A DNA stretch of 5,240 nt from an uncultured Coriobacteriia bacterium. GTDB lineage: Bacteria > Actinomycetota > Coriobacteriia > Coriobacteriales > QAMH01. The notes below the pieces were generated by a model, which had not been told where the DNA came from, ran no database searches, and was given only the letters and a program-made list of their open reading frames with translations. Made by a program: the position numbers and the translations under genes. Positions within the stretch are counted from its first letter, which is position 1. Every line of letters starts with the position of its first letter. The stretch lies in contig CABSKV010000089.1 in assembly GCA_902478425.1 (NCBI GenBank), positions 1-5,240 of the forward strand. Reading direction: 5' to 3'. Shown piece after piece: positions 1 through 5,240 of this stretch.

Positions 1-583
1 CGTTCTCGCTGCCGTCGGATGCGATGAGGTGGTGCTCGTCGGGTGCGGGATAGCTCGGGATGAGGTGGAAGGTGCCCGCGTAGAGCGTATCGCCCTCGAC
101 GTTCATGAAGGCGGGCGTGATCTCGAGGTCGACTTGCGCGATGGCGCTCACGGCTCCGCCTGCCGCGACGGAGCCCATATCGGCTGCGTTGAAGACGAGG
201 TAGCCGTTCTCGCAGGCGAGAAACGTGTAGTCGCCGGTTGTCGTGATGGCCGAGCCGTGGTCATCGTAGACCGTGCCATCGGGAAGCTTGGCGTAGAAGC
301 GCGCGACGGAGCCGTCGGCATCGCGACGGTAGAGGGGAGAGGCTCCGCCACCTGCGTCATATCCGCTGAACAGCCAGCAGCTTGCCTCGTCGTAGTAGTC
401 GAGGTCCTGGCATACGAAGCCGTCGTGTATGCCGGGGATGTTGAACTCGCGCTGCGCCTCGGAATAGTACGTGTGGTAGGCGACGCGCACGTAGATGTTG
501 ATGACGGCGAGGGCAAGGACGAGCACGCCCGCTATGATGCCGATGGTCCATAGCGCGATTCGCTTGCCCTTGCCCTTCGTCAT
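1..583 (-). CDS. Membrane-anchored extracellular propeller-like protein, C-terminus cut by window edge
   Basis: An open frame reads from ATG at 583 to the left edge without a stop, giving the first 194 residues. Residues 1-8 are basic (MTKGKGKR) and residues about 9-31 form one hydrophobic helix, so the protein is probably anchored with its bulk outside the cell. There is no lipobox cysteine. The rest has the rhythm of beta-propeller blades: a GFVCQDLDY segment (55-63) followed by WLFSGY (70-75) and LYRRDADG (84-91); GDYTFLACENGYLVF (117-131); and GDTLYAGTFH (164-173). From memory this order matches an unnamed family in Firmicutes and Coriobacteriia with a consensus like FVPQGLDY...SGY...GDYLYV...LVF; here the Pro of that motif is Cys58. 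Cys58, Cys69 and Cys124 could form a disulfide. The start is 17 bases after the upstream gene's stop, preceded by a modest GGGTAGG ribosome site, so the two are likely co-transcribed. Ligand and function are unknown. Confidence 0.8.
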   Translation of the reverse strand, partial: MTKGKGKRIALWTIGIIAGVLVLALAVINIYVRVAYHTYYSEAQREFNIPGIHDGFVCQDLDYYDEASCWLFSGYDAGGGASPLYRRDADGSVARFYAKLPDGTVYDDHGSAITTTGDYTFLACENGYLVFNAADMGSVAAGGAVSAIAQVDLEITPAFMNVEGDTLYAGTFHLIPSYPAPDEHHLIASDGSEN

Positions 584-600
584 GATTGCCTACCCGCGAA

Positions 601-1497
601 CTAGCTGCCGAGCACTTCGAGCGCGTCGGCGACGAGCTCGCCGCCCGTGAGGCCGCGCGGGTCCTTCTCGATGGCCTTGGGATACAGGGCCTTGAAGGTG
701 CACACCTCGCGAAAGTCGTGGAGATGCTCCGGCGCGGTCACGAGGATGACGGGGATGTCGGTCTCGTCACGGACGATCTCGTCGTTCATCACCTTGTCGA
801 CATAGCGGAAGAACTTGCGCGCTTCCTCCTGCTTGACGTCATTGCGAGACTTCCAGCCATGATAGGGGGGTAGATGATCCTCGAGGCTGTAGTAGTCAAG
901 CGCGGTGACCTCTCCGTCGAACTCCGGGAAGGTCTCGGCGAAGTAGTGCTTTACGTCTTCCGGGAACTCCTCGAAGTGCACACCCTGGTCATTGCCGTCG
1001 AGCACGGCGAAGAAATCCGCATTGAGGAGCAGCAGCTTGAAATGCGATGCCGTATCCTCGATGATCTCGCCGTTGAGTTGGGCGAAGTCGTAATCGTCAC
1101 CGACGACGACCTGGGCCTTGGGCGTCATGTCCATGTTGTAGACGTAGCAGGTCTTGACGTTGAGGAAGAAGGCAAGGCCCTTCTTGGCCTCGAGCCACAG
1201 CTCCATGTCCTGTCGCTTGGACATGTAGTCGAGCTTCTCGAGGATGGGCTTGACCTCACGCTCATCCCAGCTGGCGAGCAGCTGACGCTTGGCCTCCTTT
1301 GCCAGGTCCTTGAACTCGATGCGGTCCCAGTTGTTGCGGCGCATGTCACGCTCGGTGTGCTGCACGGGCATGTAGATAGAGACGGCAGGTGGCTCCTCGA
1401 ACTCGAAGTCCGTCTTGATGGTCTTGAAGTCCGCGGGGTCAATCTCGTCTATCATGTGGATGCCCTTCACGAGCTCGCGCATTCTTTCCTTATTCAT
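601..1497 (-). CDS. baeRF-type (bacterial archaeo-eukaryotic release factor-like) protein, apparently short form
   Basis: A 298-residue soluble protein with no signal peptide or membrane helix. Family-like features in order are: PAVSIYMP (37-44) with T48 and R50, then RIEFKDLAKEA (59-69), which resembles the N-terminal baeRF block 'SLYMP..R......RF.NLL.EA'; WLEAKKGLAFFLN (101-113), like the 'W....GLAIF.A' strand; HFKLLLLNADFFAVLDGN (152-169), the start of the middle domain; PPYHGWKSRNDVKQEEARKFFRYVD (210-234), like the 'HG.......E...FFR.VD' block; and YPKAIEKDPRGLTGGEL (272-288), like 'YP.L......L...EL'. baeRF proteins are eRF1 relatives proposed to act on ribosomes; no GGQ peptidyl-hydrolysis motif is visible. 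Family members as I recall them run about 350-400 residues, with a third, L7Ae-like domain after this last block; that part is absent. An ideal AAGGAGG site five bases before the ATG fixes the start. The gene leads a probable operon with the membrane protein downstream. Confidence 0.72.
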   Translation of the reverse strand: MNKERMRELVKGIHMIDEIDPADFKTIKTDFEFEEPPAVSIYMPVQHTERDMRRNNWDRIEFKDLAKEAKRQLLASWDEREVKPILEKLDYMSKRQDMELWLEAKKGLAFFLNVKTCYVYNMDMTPKAQVVVGDDYDFAQLNGEIIEDTASHFKLLLLNADFFAVLDGNDQGVHFEEFPEDVKHYFAETFPEFDGEVTALDYYSLEDHLPPYHGWKSRNDVKQEEARKFFRYVDKVMNDEIVRDETDIPVILVTAPEHLHDFREVCTFKALYPKAIEKDPRGLTGGELVADALEVLGS

Positions 1498-1502
1498 GGG
1501 AG

Positions 1503-1509
1503 CCTCCTT
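1503..1509 (-). promoter_or_regulatory. Strong Shine-Dalgarno site for the baeRF-type gene
   Basis: On the minus strand the sequence AAGGAGG lies five bases before the ATG at 1497. It is a near-perfect match to the anti-Shine-Dalgarno of 16S rRNA. It settles the start and implies efficient translation, in contrast to the weaker site before the second gene of the unit. Confidence 0.85.
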
Positions 1510-1533
1510 CTCTCACATATATATTCTCAATTT

Positions 1534-1542
1534 AGGATAACA
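1534..1542 (-). promoter_or_regulatory. Candidate extended -10 promoter (proximal) for the baeRF-type gene
   Basis: The minus strand reads TGTTATCCT, an extended -10 of the form TGnTATnnT. The hexamer TATCCT matches four of six consensus bases, and the -35 region is poor, as is tolerated by extended -10 promoters. Transcription would start about 30 bases before the ATG, similar to the spacing at the flippase-like gene at the other end of the window. It competes with a better two-element candidate further upstream. Confidence 0.35.
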
Positions 1543-1606
1543 TTTGACAGCGCGATTTGGAACACTTGGCCGAATGTAAACAAACTGTTATTGAAATTGT
1601 TTCGCA

Positions 1607-1636
1607 AATATACTTATCGACCGAACAATGTGTAAA
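1607..1636 (-). promoter_or_regulatory. Candidate sigma-70-type promoter (distal) for the baeRF-type gene
   Basis: On the minus strand TTTACA (1636-1631, five of six matches to TTGACA) is followed after 18 bases by TATATT (1612-1607, five of six matches to TATAAT). Transcription would start near 1600, leaving a leader of about 100 bases. The -35 hexamer lies inside the left arm of the palindrome at 1627-1659, so a protein or structure at the palindrome could affect it. On sequence match alone this is the best leftward promoter in the gap. Confidence 0.5.
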
Positions 1637-1659
1637 AGGGCCTGACCCTTTTACACATT
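1627..1659. repeat. Perfect 14-bp-arm palindrome with 5-base centre, REP-like
   Basis: The left arm AATGTGTAAAAGGG (1627-1640) and right arm CCCTTTTACACATT (1646-1659) are exact reverse complements, separated by CCTGA. The centre read on the minus strand, AAAAGGGTCAGGCCCTTTT, resembles the GGGTCAG-containing dispersed palindromes (REP-type, often mobilised by TnpA_REP/RAYT transposases) that I recall from several bacterial genomes. It lies between two divergently transcribed genes, overlaps the -35 of the leftward promoter and ends seven bases before the extended -10 of the rightward promoter. It could be a dispersed repeat, an operator for a dimeric regulator, or a transcribed hairpin. As a terminator it would serve neither neighbour, since both genes point away from it. 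Only one copy is present in this window. Confidence 0.8.
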
Positions 1660-1665
1660 CCGCAC

Positions 1666-1674
1666 TGGTATACT
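1666..1674 (+). promoter_or_regulatory. Extended -10 promoter for the YdbS/YdbT-type operon
   Basis: TGGTATACT has the extended -10 TG dinucleotide at 1666-1667 and the hexamer TATACT (five of six consensus matches) at 1669-1674. No good -35 stands at 16-18 bases; that position falls within the right arm of the palindrome (CCCTTT/CCTTTT). Transcription would start near 1681, about 44 bases before the ATG at 1725. A second TATACT at 1609-1614 with CTGTTA 18 bases upstream (1585-1590) is a weaker alternative that would place the palindrome in the transcript leader. Confidence 0.6.
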
Positions 1675-1682
1675 CTCGGCTT

Positions 1683-1697
1683 ACGATGTTACATCGT
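1683..1697. promoter_or_regulatory. 15-bp dyad at the predicted start of transcription, operator candidate
   Basis: ACGATGT (1683-1689) and ACATCGT (1691-1697) are exact reverse complements around one central base. The dyad lies immediately after the predicted transcription start of the PH-protein operon and before its ribosome binding site. A dimeric repressor bound here would block initiation. No regulator gene is in the window, so the operator role is inference. Confidence 0.4.
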
Positions 1698-1724
1698 GCG
1701 AACTCGAGGAGAAGGGCAAGCCCC

Positions 1725-2210
1725 ATGCGCGCACTACCAGACCAGAAGCTCAATCCGAAGATCAAGAACGTCTGGCGCATCAACGACGCCATATGGATCA
1801 CCCTCGTCTTCGTTTGCTGCGTCATCCCCTTCGTCATTGCCGCCGGCCTTGACGCGCAATGGGCGGTCGTTGTCTGCCTCGCGCTCGTGGCGGCGTTCGT
1901 CGTCCTTCTCGTCATCTTCCTCGTCGTCTTGCCGCCCATACGCTATGCGCGTTGGCGCTACCAGCTCTCCGACGAATACCTCGACATCGCCAAGGGCATC
2001 ATCTGGCGCAAGCGCTACATCATCCCGTTCATCCGCGTGCAAAACACCGACACGCGTCAGGGCCCGATCCTGCGTGCCTTCAAGCTCGCCTCGGTCACGG
2101 TCTCGACGGCAGCTGGCTCGCACGAGATTCCCGGTCTGGACGCAGAGAGCGCCGAGGCGTTGCGCGACCGCGCCGCCGAGCTTGCCCGTCTGGCGCGCGA
2201 GGACGTGTAA
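1725..2210 (+). CDS. PH domain-containing membrane protein, YdbS-like (bPH2/DUF304)
   Basis: A 161-residue protein with two membrane helices (about 22-42 and 45-69) followed by one cytoplasmic bacterial PH domain (about 76-155). Diagnostic blocks are YQLSDEYLDIAKGIIWRKR (79-97), IPFIRVQNTDTRQGPILRAF (100-119), the strand LASVTVSTAAG (121-131) and HEIPGL (133-138), which match the 'V..RRT.IPL.RVQ..DT.QGPL.R..GLA...V.TA...IPGL' pattern of YdbS. I place the start at 1725: an AAGGG site lies 8 bases upstream, and the protein then begins MRALPDQKLNPKIKNVWRI, typical of the family. The frame stays open further upstream to 1557, but that part is the palindrome and promoter region. The gene is followed, with a one-base TAATG overlap, by the larger partner. 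In Bacillus subtilis the ydbST pair belongs to the sigma-W envelope-stress regulon and contributes to resistance to peptides made by other bacilli; the same role here is inference. Confidence 0.9.
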   Translation: MRALPDQKLNPKIKNVWRINDAIWITLVFVCCVIPFVIAAGLDAQWAVVVCLALVAAFVVLLVIFLVVLPPIRYARWRYQLSDEYLDIAKGIIWRKRYIIPFIRVQNTDTRQGPILRAFKLASVTVSTAAGSHEIPGLDAESAEALRDRAAELARLAREDV

Positions 2211-4057
2211 TGGACGCGCAGCAGACACAAGGCCAAGCTTCCACGCAGGCAAGCGAGCCCATCAAGCACCAGGTGCACCACAGCTACATCTGGCTGGGCA
2301 CCTTGCGCGTCGTCTTCATCGTGCTCATCGCCGTGGTCATCTCGATGTTCTCGAGCATCATCGGCGCCATCTCCGAGGGAATGCGCGCCGGGTCAGCCGA
2401 AATCGGCCTCGTCATCGCCGTGACGGCTGGCATCTCGATCGTCGGGTTTCTCCTCCTCACCGGCCTCGTCTTCCTCATACACTGGCTTGCCTACAAGCGC
2501 CTGTACTACGTTCTGGGCCCTGACGAGTTCAACCTCTACAGCGGCATCATCACCAAGAAGCGCGTGCACGTGCCCTACAACAAGGTGCAGTCGGTCGACC
2601 AGAAGGCGTCGCTGCTGCAGCGCATCGCCGGCGTGCGCACGCTCTACATCGACACGGCGGGTGGCGCGAACAACAAGGCCGTCATCGTGCCCTACGTGAC
2701 CAAGCACGATGCCGAGTGGCTCAGAAGCGAGCTCTTCGCCCGCAAGGACGCCTCGATACGCGGCGTTGCCTACGAGGAGCGGACGCGCCCGCAAGAAGCC
2801 GTGCCGCAACGCCCCCAGGCACCCGGCACGCCGGTACCGCCGGCAGACGAGCGCGAGGGGCACAACATCCTCGACATGGGCCAGCAGGCTTGGGACGAGC
2901 TCGGCGGCGTGTTTGCCGGCGAGGCATACGATGGCGGGCGCGTGAGCTACGAGTACGGCCTGTCCAACAAGGAGCTCATCTTGGCCGGCCTATCCAACAA
3001 GACGAGCTTCGCGGTCTTACTCCTCGGTATTGTCGCCGCCCTCGCGCAGCTCATCAGCTTCGTCTTCGACGTCGTGCCGGGCGATGACGCGAACGCAATC
3101 GCGACGGCTGCCCAGGACATCGGCGGGCAGATCCTGCAGTCGAGCATGATCGCGCTGATGGTTGGCATCCTCGGCTTCATCGTCGTCGTCTGGATTCTCT
3201 CGGTCCTGGGTTCGTGCATCGGCTACGGCGGCTTCCGGGCGCGTCGTCGCGAGAGCCGCATCGAGGTCGAGCACGGCCTCTTGCAGCATACCTTCCAGGG
3301 CGTCGACATCGAACGCGTGCAGGCCGTCGTGGTCTCGCAGTCCTTCATACGCAGGATCTTCGGCTACTGCGAGATATCGCTCGCCAAGGTCGACGCGAAT
3401 GTCGAAGGTGACGATGGGAGCAACGCACGCGCCAAGCGCGGCGTCGTCATCCACCCCTTTGTCAAGCTCTCGAAGGTCCCCGAGATTCTCGCGGGCCTCG
3501 TGCCCGAGTTCGAGGACATGCCGACCGAGCATTATCCGGTCGCTCCGGTCGCCATGCGCCGCGCGCTCACGCGGCGATGCATCGTGCAGGGCGCGGGCTT
3601 CTGGCTTCTCGTCGTCGTACTCGCCTTCCACGTCACGAAGGGACTATGGCTCGATGACACGATGGTGCGCATGTACGTGCCCGGCGGGTCGTTCAGCATC
3701 GACCTCTACGAGCTCTGCGATTCGATATGCGTGATCTGCTACATCCTCGCGGTCATCATCATGTTCATCAGCGCCATTGGGGCCATCCTGTGGGCGCGCA
3801 GCTCCAGCTTCGCGTTCAACAGCCGCTTCATGCAAGTCACCAATGGCGGCTTCTCGATCGAGACCGTGACCTTCCCGCGCCAGAAGATCCAATACGGCTA
3901 CACGAAGACCAACCCGCTGCAGCGCCGCGCGCACACCACGACCATCAAGGCGCGTACGGCTGCCGGCGTGGGCGGCACCACCTACGCGCTCATCGACGCG
4001 ACGCAAAGCGATGCCGAGAGCTGGCTTACCTGGCTGGAGCCGCGCGCTTCGAAATGA
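2210..4057 (+). CDS. Large membrane protein with three bacterial PH domains, YdbT-like
   Basis: A 615-residue protein organised as three repeats of two membrane helices followed by a cytoplasmic bPH2 domain. Helices lie at about 27-54 and 65-93, 266-289 and 313-336, and 457-474 and 504-528. PH domains lie at about 97-178 (with RVHVPYNKVQSVDQKASLLQ, 118-137), 340-433 (with HTFQGVDIERVQAVVVSQ, 360-377) and 530-611 (with ETVTFPRQKIQYGYTKTNPL, 551-570). The block LSNKELILAGLSNK before the third helix is typical of YdbT. A Pro- and charge-rich linker of roughly 65 residues (about 180-245) joins the first and second repeats; the protein is longer than the roughly 490 residues I recall for Bacillus YdbT. 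The start at 2210 overlaps the preceding stop by one base (TAATG) and has a GAGGA site six bases upstream (2199-2203), so translation is probably coupled to the YdbS-like gene and the two products likely form a complex. An open frame continues upstream to 1859 but only overlaps the first gene. Confidence 0.92.
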   Translation: MDAQQTQGQASTQASEPIKHQVHHSYIWLGTLRVVFIVLIAVVISMFSSIIGAISEGMRAGSAEIGLVIAVTAGISIVGFLLLTGLVFLIHWLAYKRLYYVLGPDEFNLYSGIITKKRVHVPYNKVQSVDQKASLLQRIAGVRTLYIDTAGGANNKAVIVPYVTKHDAEWLRSELFARKDASIRGVAYEERTRPQEAVPQRPQAPGTPVPPADEREGHNILDMGQQAWDELGGVFAGEAYDGGRVSYEYGLSNKELILAGLSNKTSFAVLLLGIVAALAQLISFVFDVVPGDDANAIATAAQDIGGQILQSSMIALMVGILGFIVVVWILSVLGSCIGYGGFRARRRESRIEVEHGLLQHTFQGVDIERVQAVVVSQSFIRRIFGYCEISLAKVDANVEGDDGSNARAKRGVVIHPFVKLSKVPEILAGLVPEFEDMPTEHYPVAPVAMRRALTRRCIVQGAGFWLLVVVLAFHVTKGLWLDDTMVRMYVPGGSFSIDLYELCDSICVICYILAVIIMFISAIGAILWARSSSFAFNSRFMQVTNGGFSIETVTFPRQKIQYGYTKTNPLQRRAHTTTIKARTAAGVGGTTYALIDATQSDAESWLTWLEPRASK

Positions 4058-4087
4058 GACAGGGCCTCCGGGCGACTGTCTCATTTC
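4051..4087. terminator. Bidirectional terminator hairpin holding both convergent stop codons
   Basis: GAAATGAGACAG (4051-4062) and CTGTCTCATTTC (4076-4087) are exact reverse complements. The 13-base centre can add a further three pairs (4064-4066 with 4071-4073) and a four-base loop. The plus strand continues into a pyrimidine-rich tail (TTTCTTCT), weak but compatible with an intrinsic terminator. The TGA of the PH protein is 4055-4057 and the TGA of the flippase-like protein is 4083-4081, so each arm encodes the last lysine codon and stop of one gene. With only 23 bases between the coding sequences, this hairpin is the sole candidate for ending both transcripts. Confidence 0.75.
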
Positions 4088-5091
4088 TTCTCGGGTGCGT
4101 CCGAGACCTTGCGCATGAGGACGGCGCCCAGGATGAAGGGCAGCCAGAAGCAGATGACGCGATAGACCATGACAACGGCCAAGCCCGTGGCCTGTTCGAT
4201 GCCGAATATCGTGAACGCGACGACGGCTGCCGCCTCGACGACGCCCACGCCCTGGGGGATGGGCGATGCCATCGCCGCGAGCGTGACGACCACGTAGATG
4301 CAGATGACGGCCGTGAAGTCGTCGAGCCCGAAGGCAAGCCCCACGAAGGCGAAGCAGATGATCTCGCAGACGTTGGCGAGCACGGCCCAGGCAAGCTCGA
4401 TGACGATGCTCGAGGCGTTGTGCACCATGTCCTTTGCCGATGACGAGTAGGTATTCACGAGCTTCTTGACCGAGGTGTCGATGCCGTGGCGATGCAGACG
4501 CGCGAGCACCTTGTCGATGACGTGCTCGATGGGCGCGATGATCTTGAGCAGGAGCTGCGGATGCAGCGCCGCGAGTGCCATGGCGGCGACGATCGCGCCC
4601 ACGGCCACGACGGCGCCGATGCCGAGGACGAGCCAACCCGTCTCGAGCTTTCCCATGATGAGCAGGATGGCAAAGCCGATGATCATGATGATGACGAAGG
4701 CAGCGCTGATCGAGACCTGGCGTAGCAATGCGGCACCCGTGGCACGCCCCGACTCGATGCCGCGTTTGGTGGCCGCCTCGATGACCACGGAAGTCCCCGA
4801 GATGTTGAACGAGGGGATGATCGTGTCCATGAAGAAGGTCTGGAAGACGAGGATGACGTTCTCGCCAATGGGCATGGATGTGCCCGCTGCCTTGAAGCAC
4901 CAGGTGAACGAGAGTCCCTGCGTGAAGTACTTGTCAAGTTGGAAGACGAGTCCGGCGAGCAGGAAGATGGGAGTTCCGCGCTCGATGGTCTGGATGAGGT
5001 GCTGCAACTGGTCGCCACGCATGAAGAAGACCGCGAGAAAGACGATGACGGCCACGCCCGCAAGCAGGGTTATGAGGTCCTTCTTCTTCAT
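4081..5091 (-). CDS. LPG-synthase transmembrane / UPF0104 family protein (MprF flippase-like)
   Basis: A 336-residue polytopic membrane protein with about eight hydrophobic segments (roughly 5-24, 40-57, 76-95, 125-147, 152-177, 228-255, 258-276 and 284-326, the last probably two helices). Family marks are IIPSFNISGTSVVIEAATKR (91-110), corresponding to the 'P...GE..R' region, and the C-terminal signature SPIPQGVGVVEAAAVVAFTI (276-295) followed by YRVICFWLPFILGAVLMRK (310-328), matching 'P.PGG.GV.E......YR...FW.P...G'. In MprF this domain flips lysyl-phosphatidylglycerol; standalone members are thought to move or bind lipids, and the lysyl-transferase domain is absent here. I choose ATG at 5091: it has GGGAG four bases upstream, begins MKKKDLI directly before the first helix, and sits about 28 bases after a predicted transcription start. 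A TTG at 5172 in frame would precede that start. It converges with the PH-protein operon. Substrate is unknown. Confidence 0.88.
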   Translation of the reverse strand: MKKKDLITLLAGVAVIVFLAVFFMRGDQLQHLIQTIERGTPIFLLAGLVFQLDKYFTQGLSFTWCFKAAGTSMPIGENVILVFQTFFMDTIIPSFNISGTSVVIEAATKRGIESGRATGAALLRQVSISAAFVIIMIIGFAILLIMGKLETGWLVLGIGAVVAVGAIVAAMALAALHPQLLLKIIAPIEHVIDKVLARLHRHGIDTSVKKLVNTYSSSAKDMVHNASSIVIELAWAVLANVCEIICFAFVGLAFGLDDFTAVICIYVVVTLAAMASPIPQGVGVVEAAAVVAFTIFGIEQATGLAVVMVYRVICFWLPFILGAVLMRKVSDAPEKK

Positions 5092-5125
5092 GCGTCTCCC
5101 GAGGCCGCGCCATCGTTGCGATTCT

Positions 5126-5134
5126 ATTTTAGCA
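5126..5134 (-). promoter_or_regulatory. Extended -10 promoter for the flippase-like gene
   Basis: The minus strand reads TGCTAAAAT: an extended -10 TG followed after one base by TAAAAT, five of six matches to consensus. No recognisable -35 occurs at the right distance (CTCTCC). Transcription would start near 5119, giving a leader of about 28 bases to the ATG at 5091. It sits in the only AT-rich patch of this end of the window. Confidence 0.55.
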
Positions 5135-5240
5135 AGACAGAGAGAGGGGGAGAGGCGCGTGCGCGTAGACAAAACTGCTCCGCTCCGACGGTCGCTTCCC
5201 GACAGCCCGCTTCGCGGTCTTTACGGCGCGCTCCCTTGTA
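5135..5240. other. GC-rich end region without a convincing gene
   Basis: A purine-rich run (5138-5154) is followed by GC-rich sequence with a small hairpin, CCGC-TTC-GCGG (5207-5217). Two minus-strand frames stay open from the right edge (to a TAG just inside the -10 region, and to a TAA nearby), but their translations are arginine-rich with no recognisable domain, and they would end inside the promoter of the next gene. It may be the tail of a gene beyond the edge, or non-coding or repeat sequence; I cannot decide from this window. Confidence 0.4.

Noticed and set aside
1544..1549. Exact TTGACA on the plus strand in the divergent gap
   Set aside because: No acceptable -10 hexamer lies 15-19 bases downstream, so I do not call a promoter.
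874..1635. A 253-codon open frame on the plus strand opposite the baeRF-type gene
   Set aside because: It mirrors the codon pattern of the real gene, has no suitable ribosome site and runs into the promoter region; the minus-strand protein has family motifs and an ideal ribosome site.
1627..1659. Palindrome as an intrinsic terminator
   Set aside because: Both flanking genes point away from it, and neither side has a proper run of T after the hairpin.
1557..1724. N-terminal extension of the YdbS-like protein to an upstream ATG
   Set aside because: The extension would translate the palindrome and promoter, and would begin upstream of the predicted transcription start; the ATG at 1725 has a ribosome site and a family-like N-terminus.
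3644..4900. A 418-codon open frame on the minus strand antisense to the end of the YdbT-like gene and in another frame of the flippase-like gene
   Set aside because: The translation is dominated by Arg, His and Gly with no domain pattern; it is a by-product of GC-rich codon use in two strongly supported genes.
5092..5172. In-frame TTG start 27 codons upstream for the flippase-like protein
   Set aside because: It precedes the predicted transcription start near 5119 and adds a basic, non-family leader; ATG at 5091 has its own GGGAG site.
1..5240. CRISPR array, tRNA or rRNA gene, insertion sequence, prophage or toxin-antitoxin genes
   Set aside because: No regularly spaced repeats, no tRNA cloverleaf or rRNA motifs, and no transposase, integrase or toxin-like protein were seen on either strand.

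Overview
The window looks like ordinary chromosome from a high-GC Gram-positive bacterium, most likely an actinobacterium of the class Coriobacteriia (Collinsella/Olsenella/Eggerthella type). The base composition is clearly GC-rich inside genes. Codons end mostly in G or C. Shine-Dalgarno sites are good, and the gene families present (paired YdbS/YdbT-type bacterial PH proteins, a standalone MprF-like flippase domain, a baeRF protein and a Coriobacteria/Firmicutes-style surface propeller-like protein) fit that group. The placement is inference; there is no rRNA or marker gene here.

Layout from left to right. (1) Positions 1-1497, minus strand: a two-gene unit. The upstream gene (601-1497) is a soluble baeRF-type protein, i.e. 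a bacterial relative of archaeo-eukaryotic release factor eRF1, that seems to stop before the family's usual C-terminal domain. It is followed after 17 bases by a membrane-anchored extracellular protein with propeller-like repeats (583 down to the left edge, cut by the window). (2) Positions 1498-1724: a 227-base, AT-rich divergent control region. It carries a perfect 14-bp-arm palindrome, two promoter candidates pointing left, one extended -10 promoter pointing right, and a second small dyad at the predicted right-hand transcription start. (3) Positions 1725-4057, plus strand: a translationally coupled pair (TAATG overlap) encoding a short and a long membrane protein with one and three bacterial PH (bPH2) domains, the YdbS/YdbT arrangement. 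(4) Positions 4051-4087: a 12-bp-stem inverted repeat that contains the stop codons of both converging genes and probably terminates both. (5) Positions 4081-5091, minus strand: a 336-residue multi-pass membrane protein of the LPG-synthase transmembrane (UPF0104/MprF flippase-like) family with its own extended -10 promoter. (6) Positions 5135-5240: a GC-rich stretch with no convincing gene.

Functionally, the right two thirds is an envelope-associated neighbourhood: YdbS/YdbT-type proteins, implicated in Bacillus in resistance to envelope-active antimicrobial peptides, face a lipid-flippase-like protein. No direct pathway link is shown by the sequence. I did not find a clearly new multi-gene system. 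The most interesting points are the palindrome-centred divergent promoter region, the terminator that doubles as the 3' ends of two coding sequences, and the apparently shortened baeRF protein.
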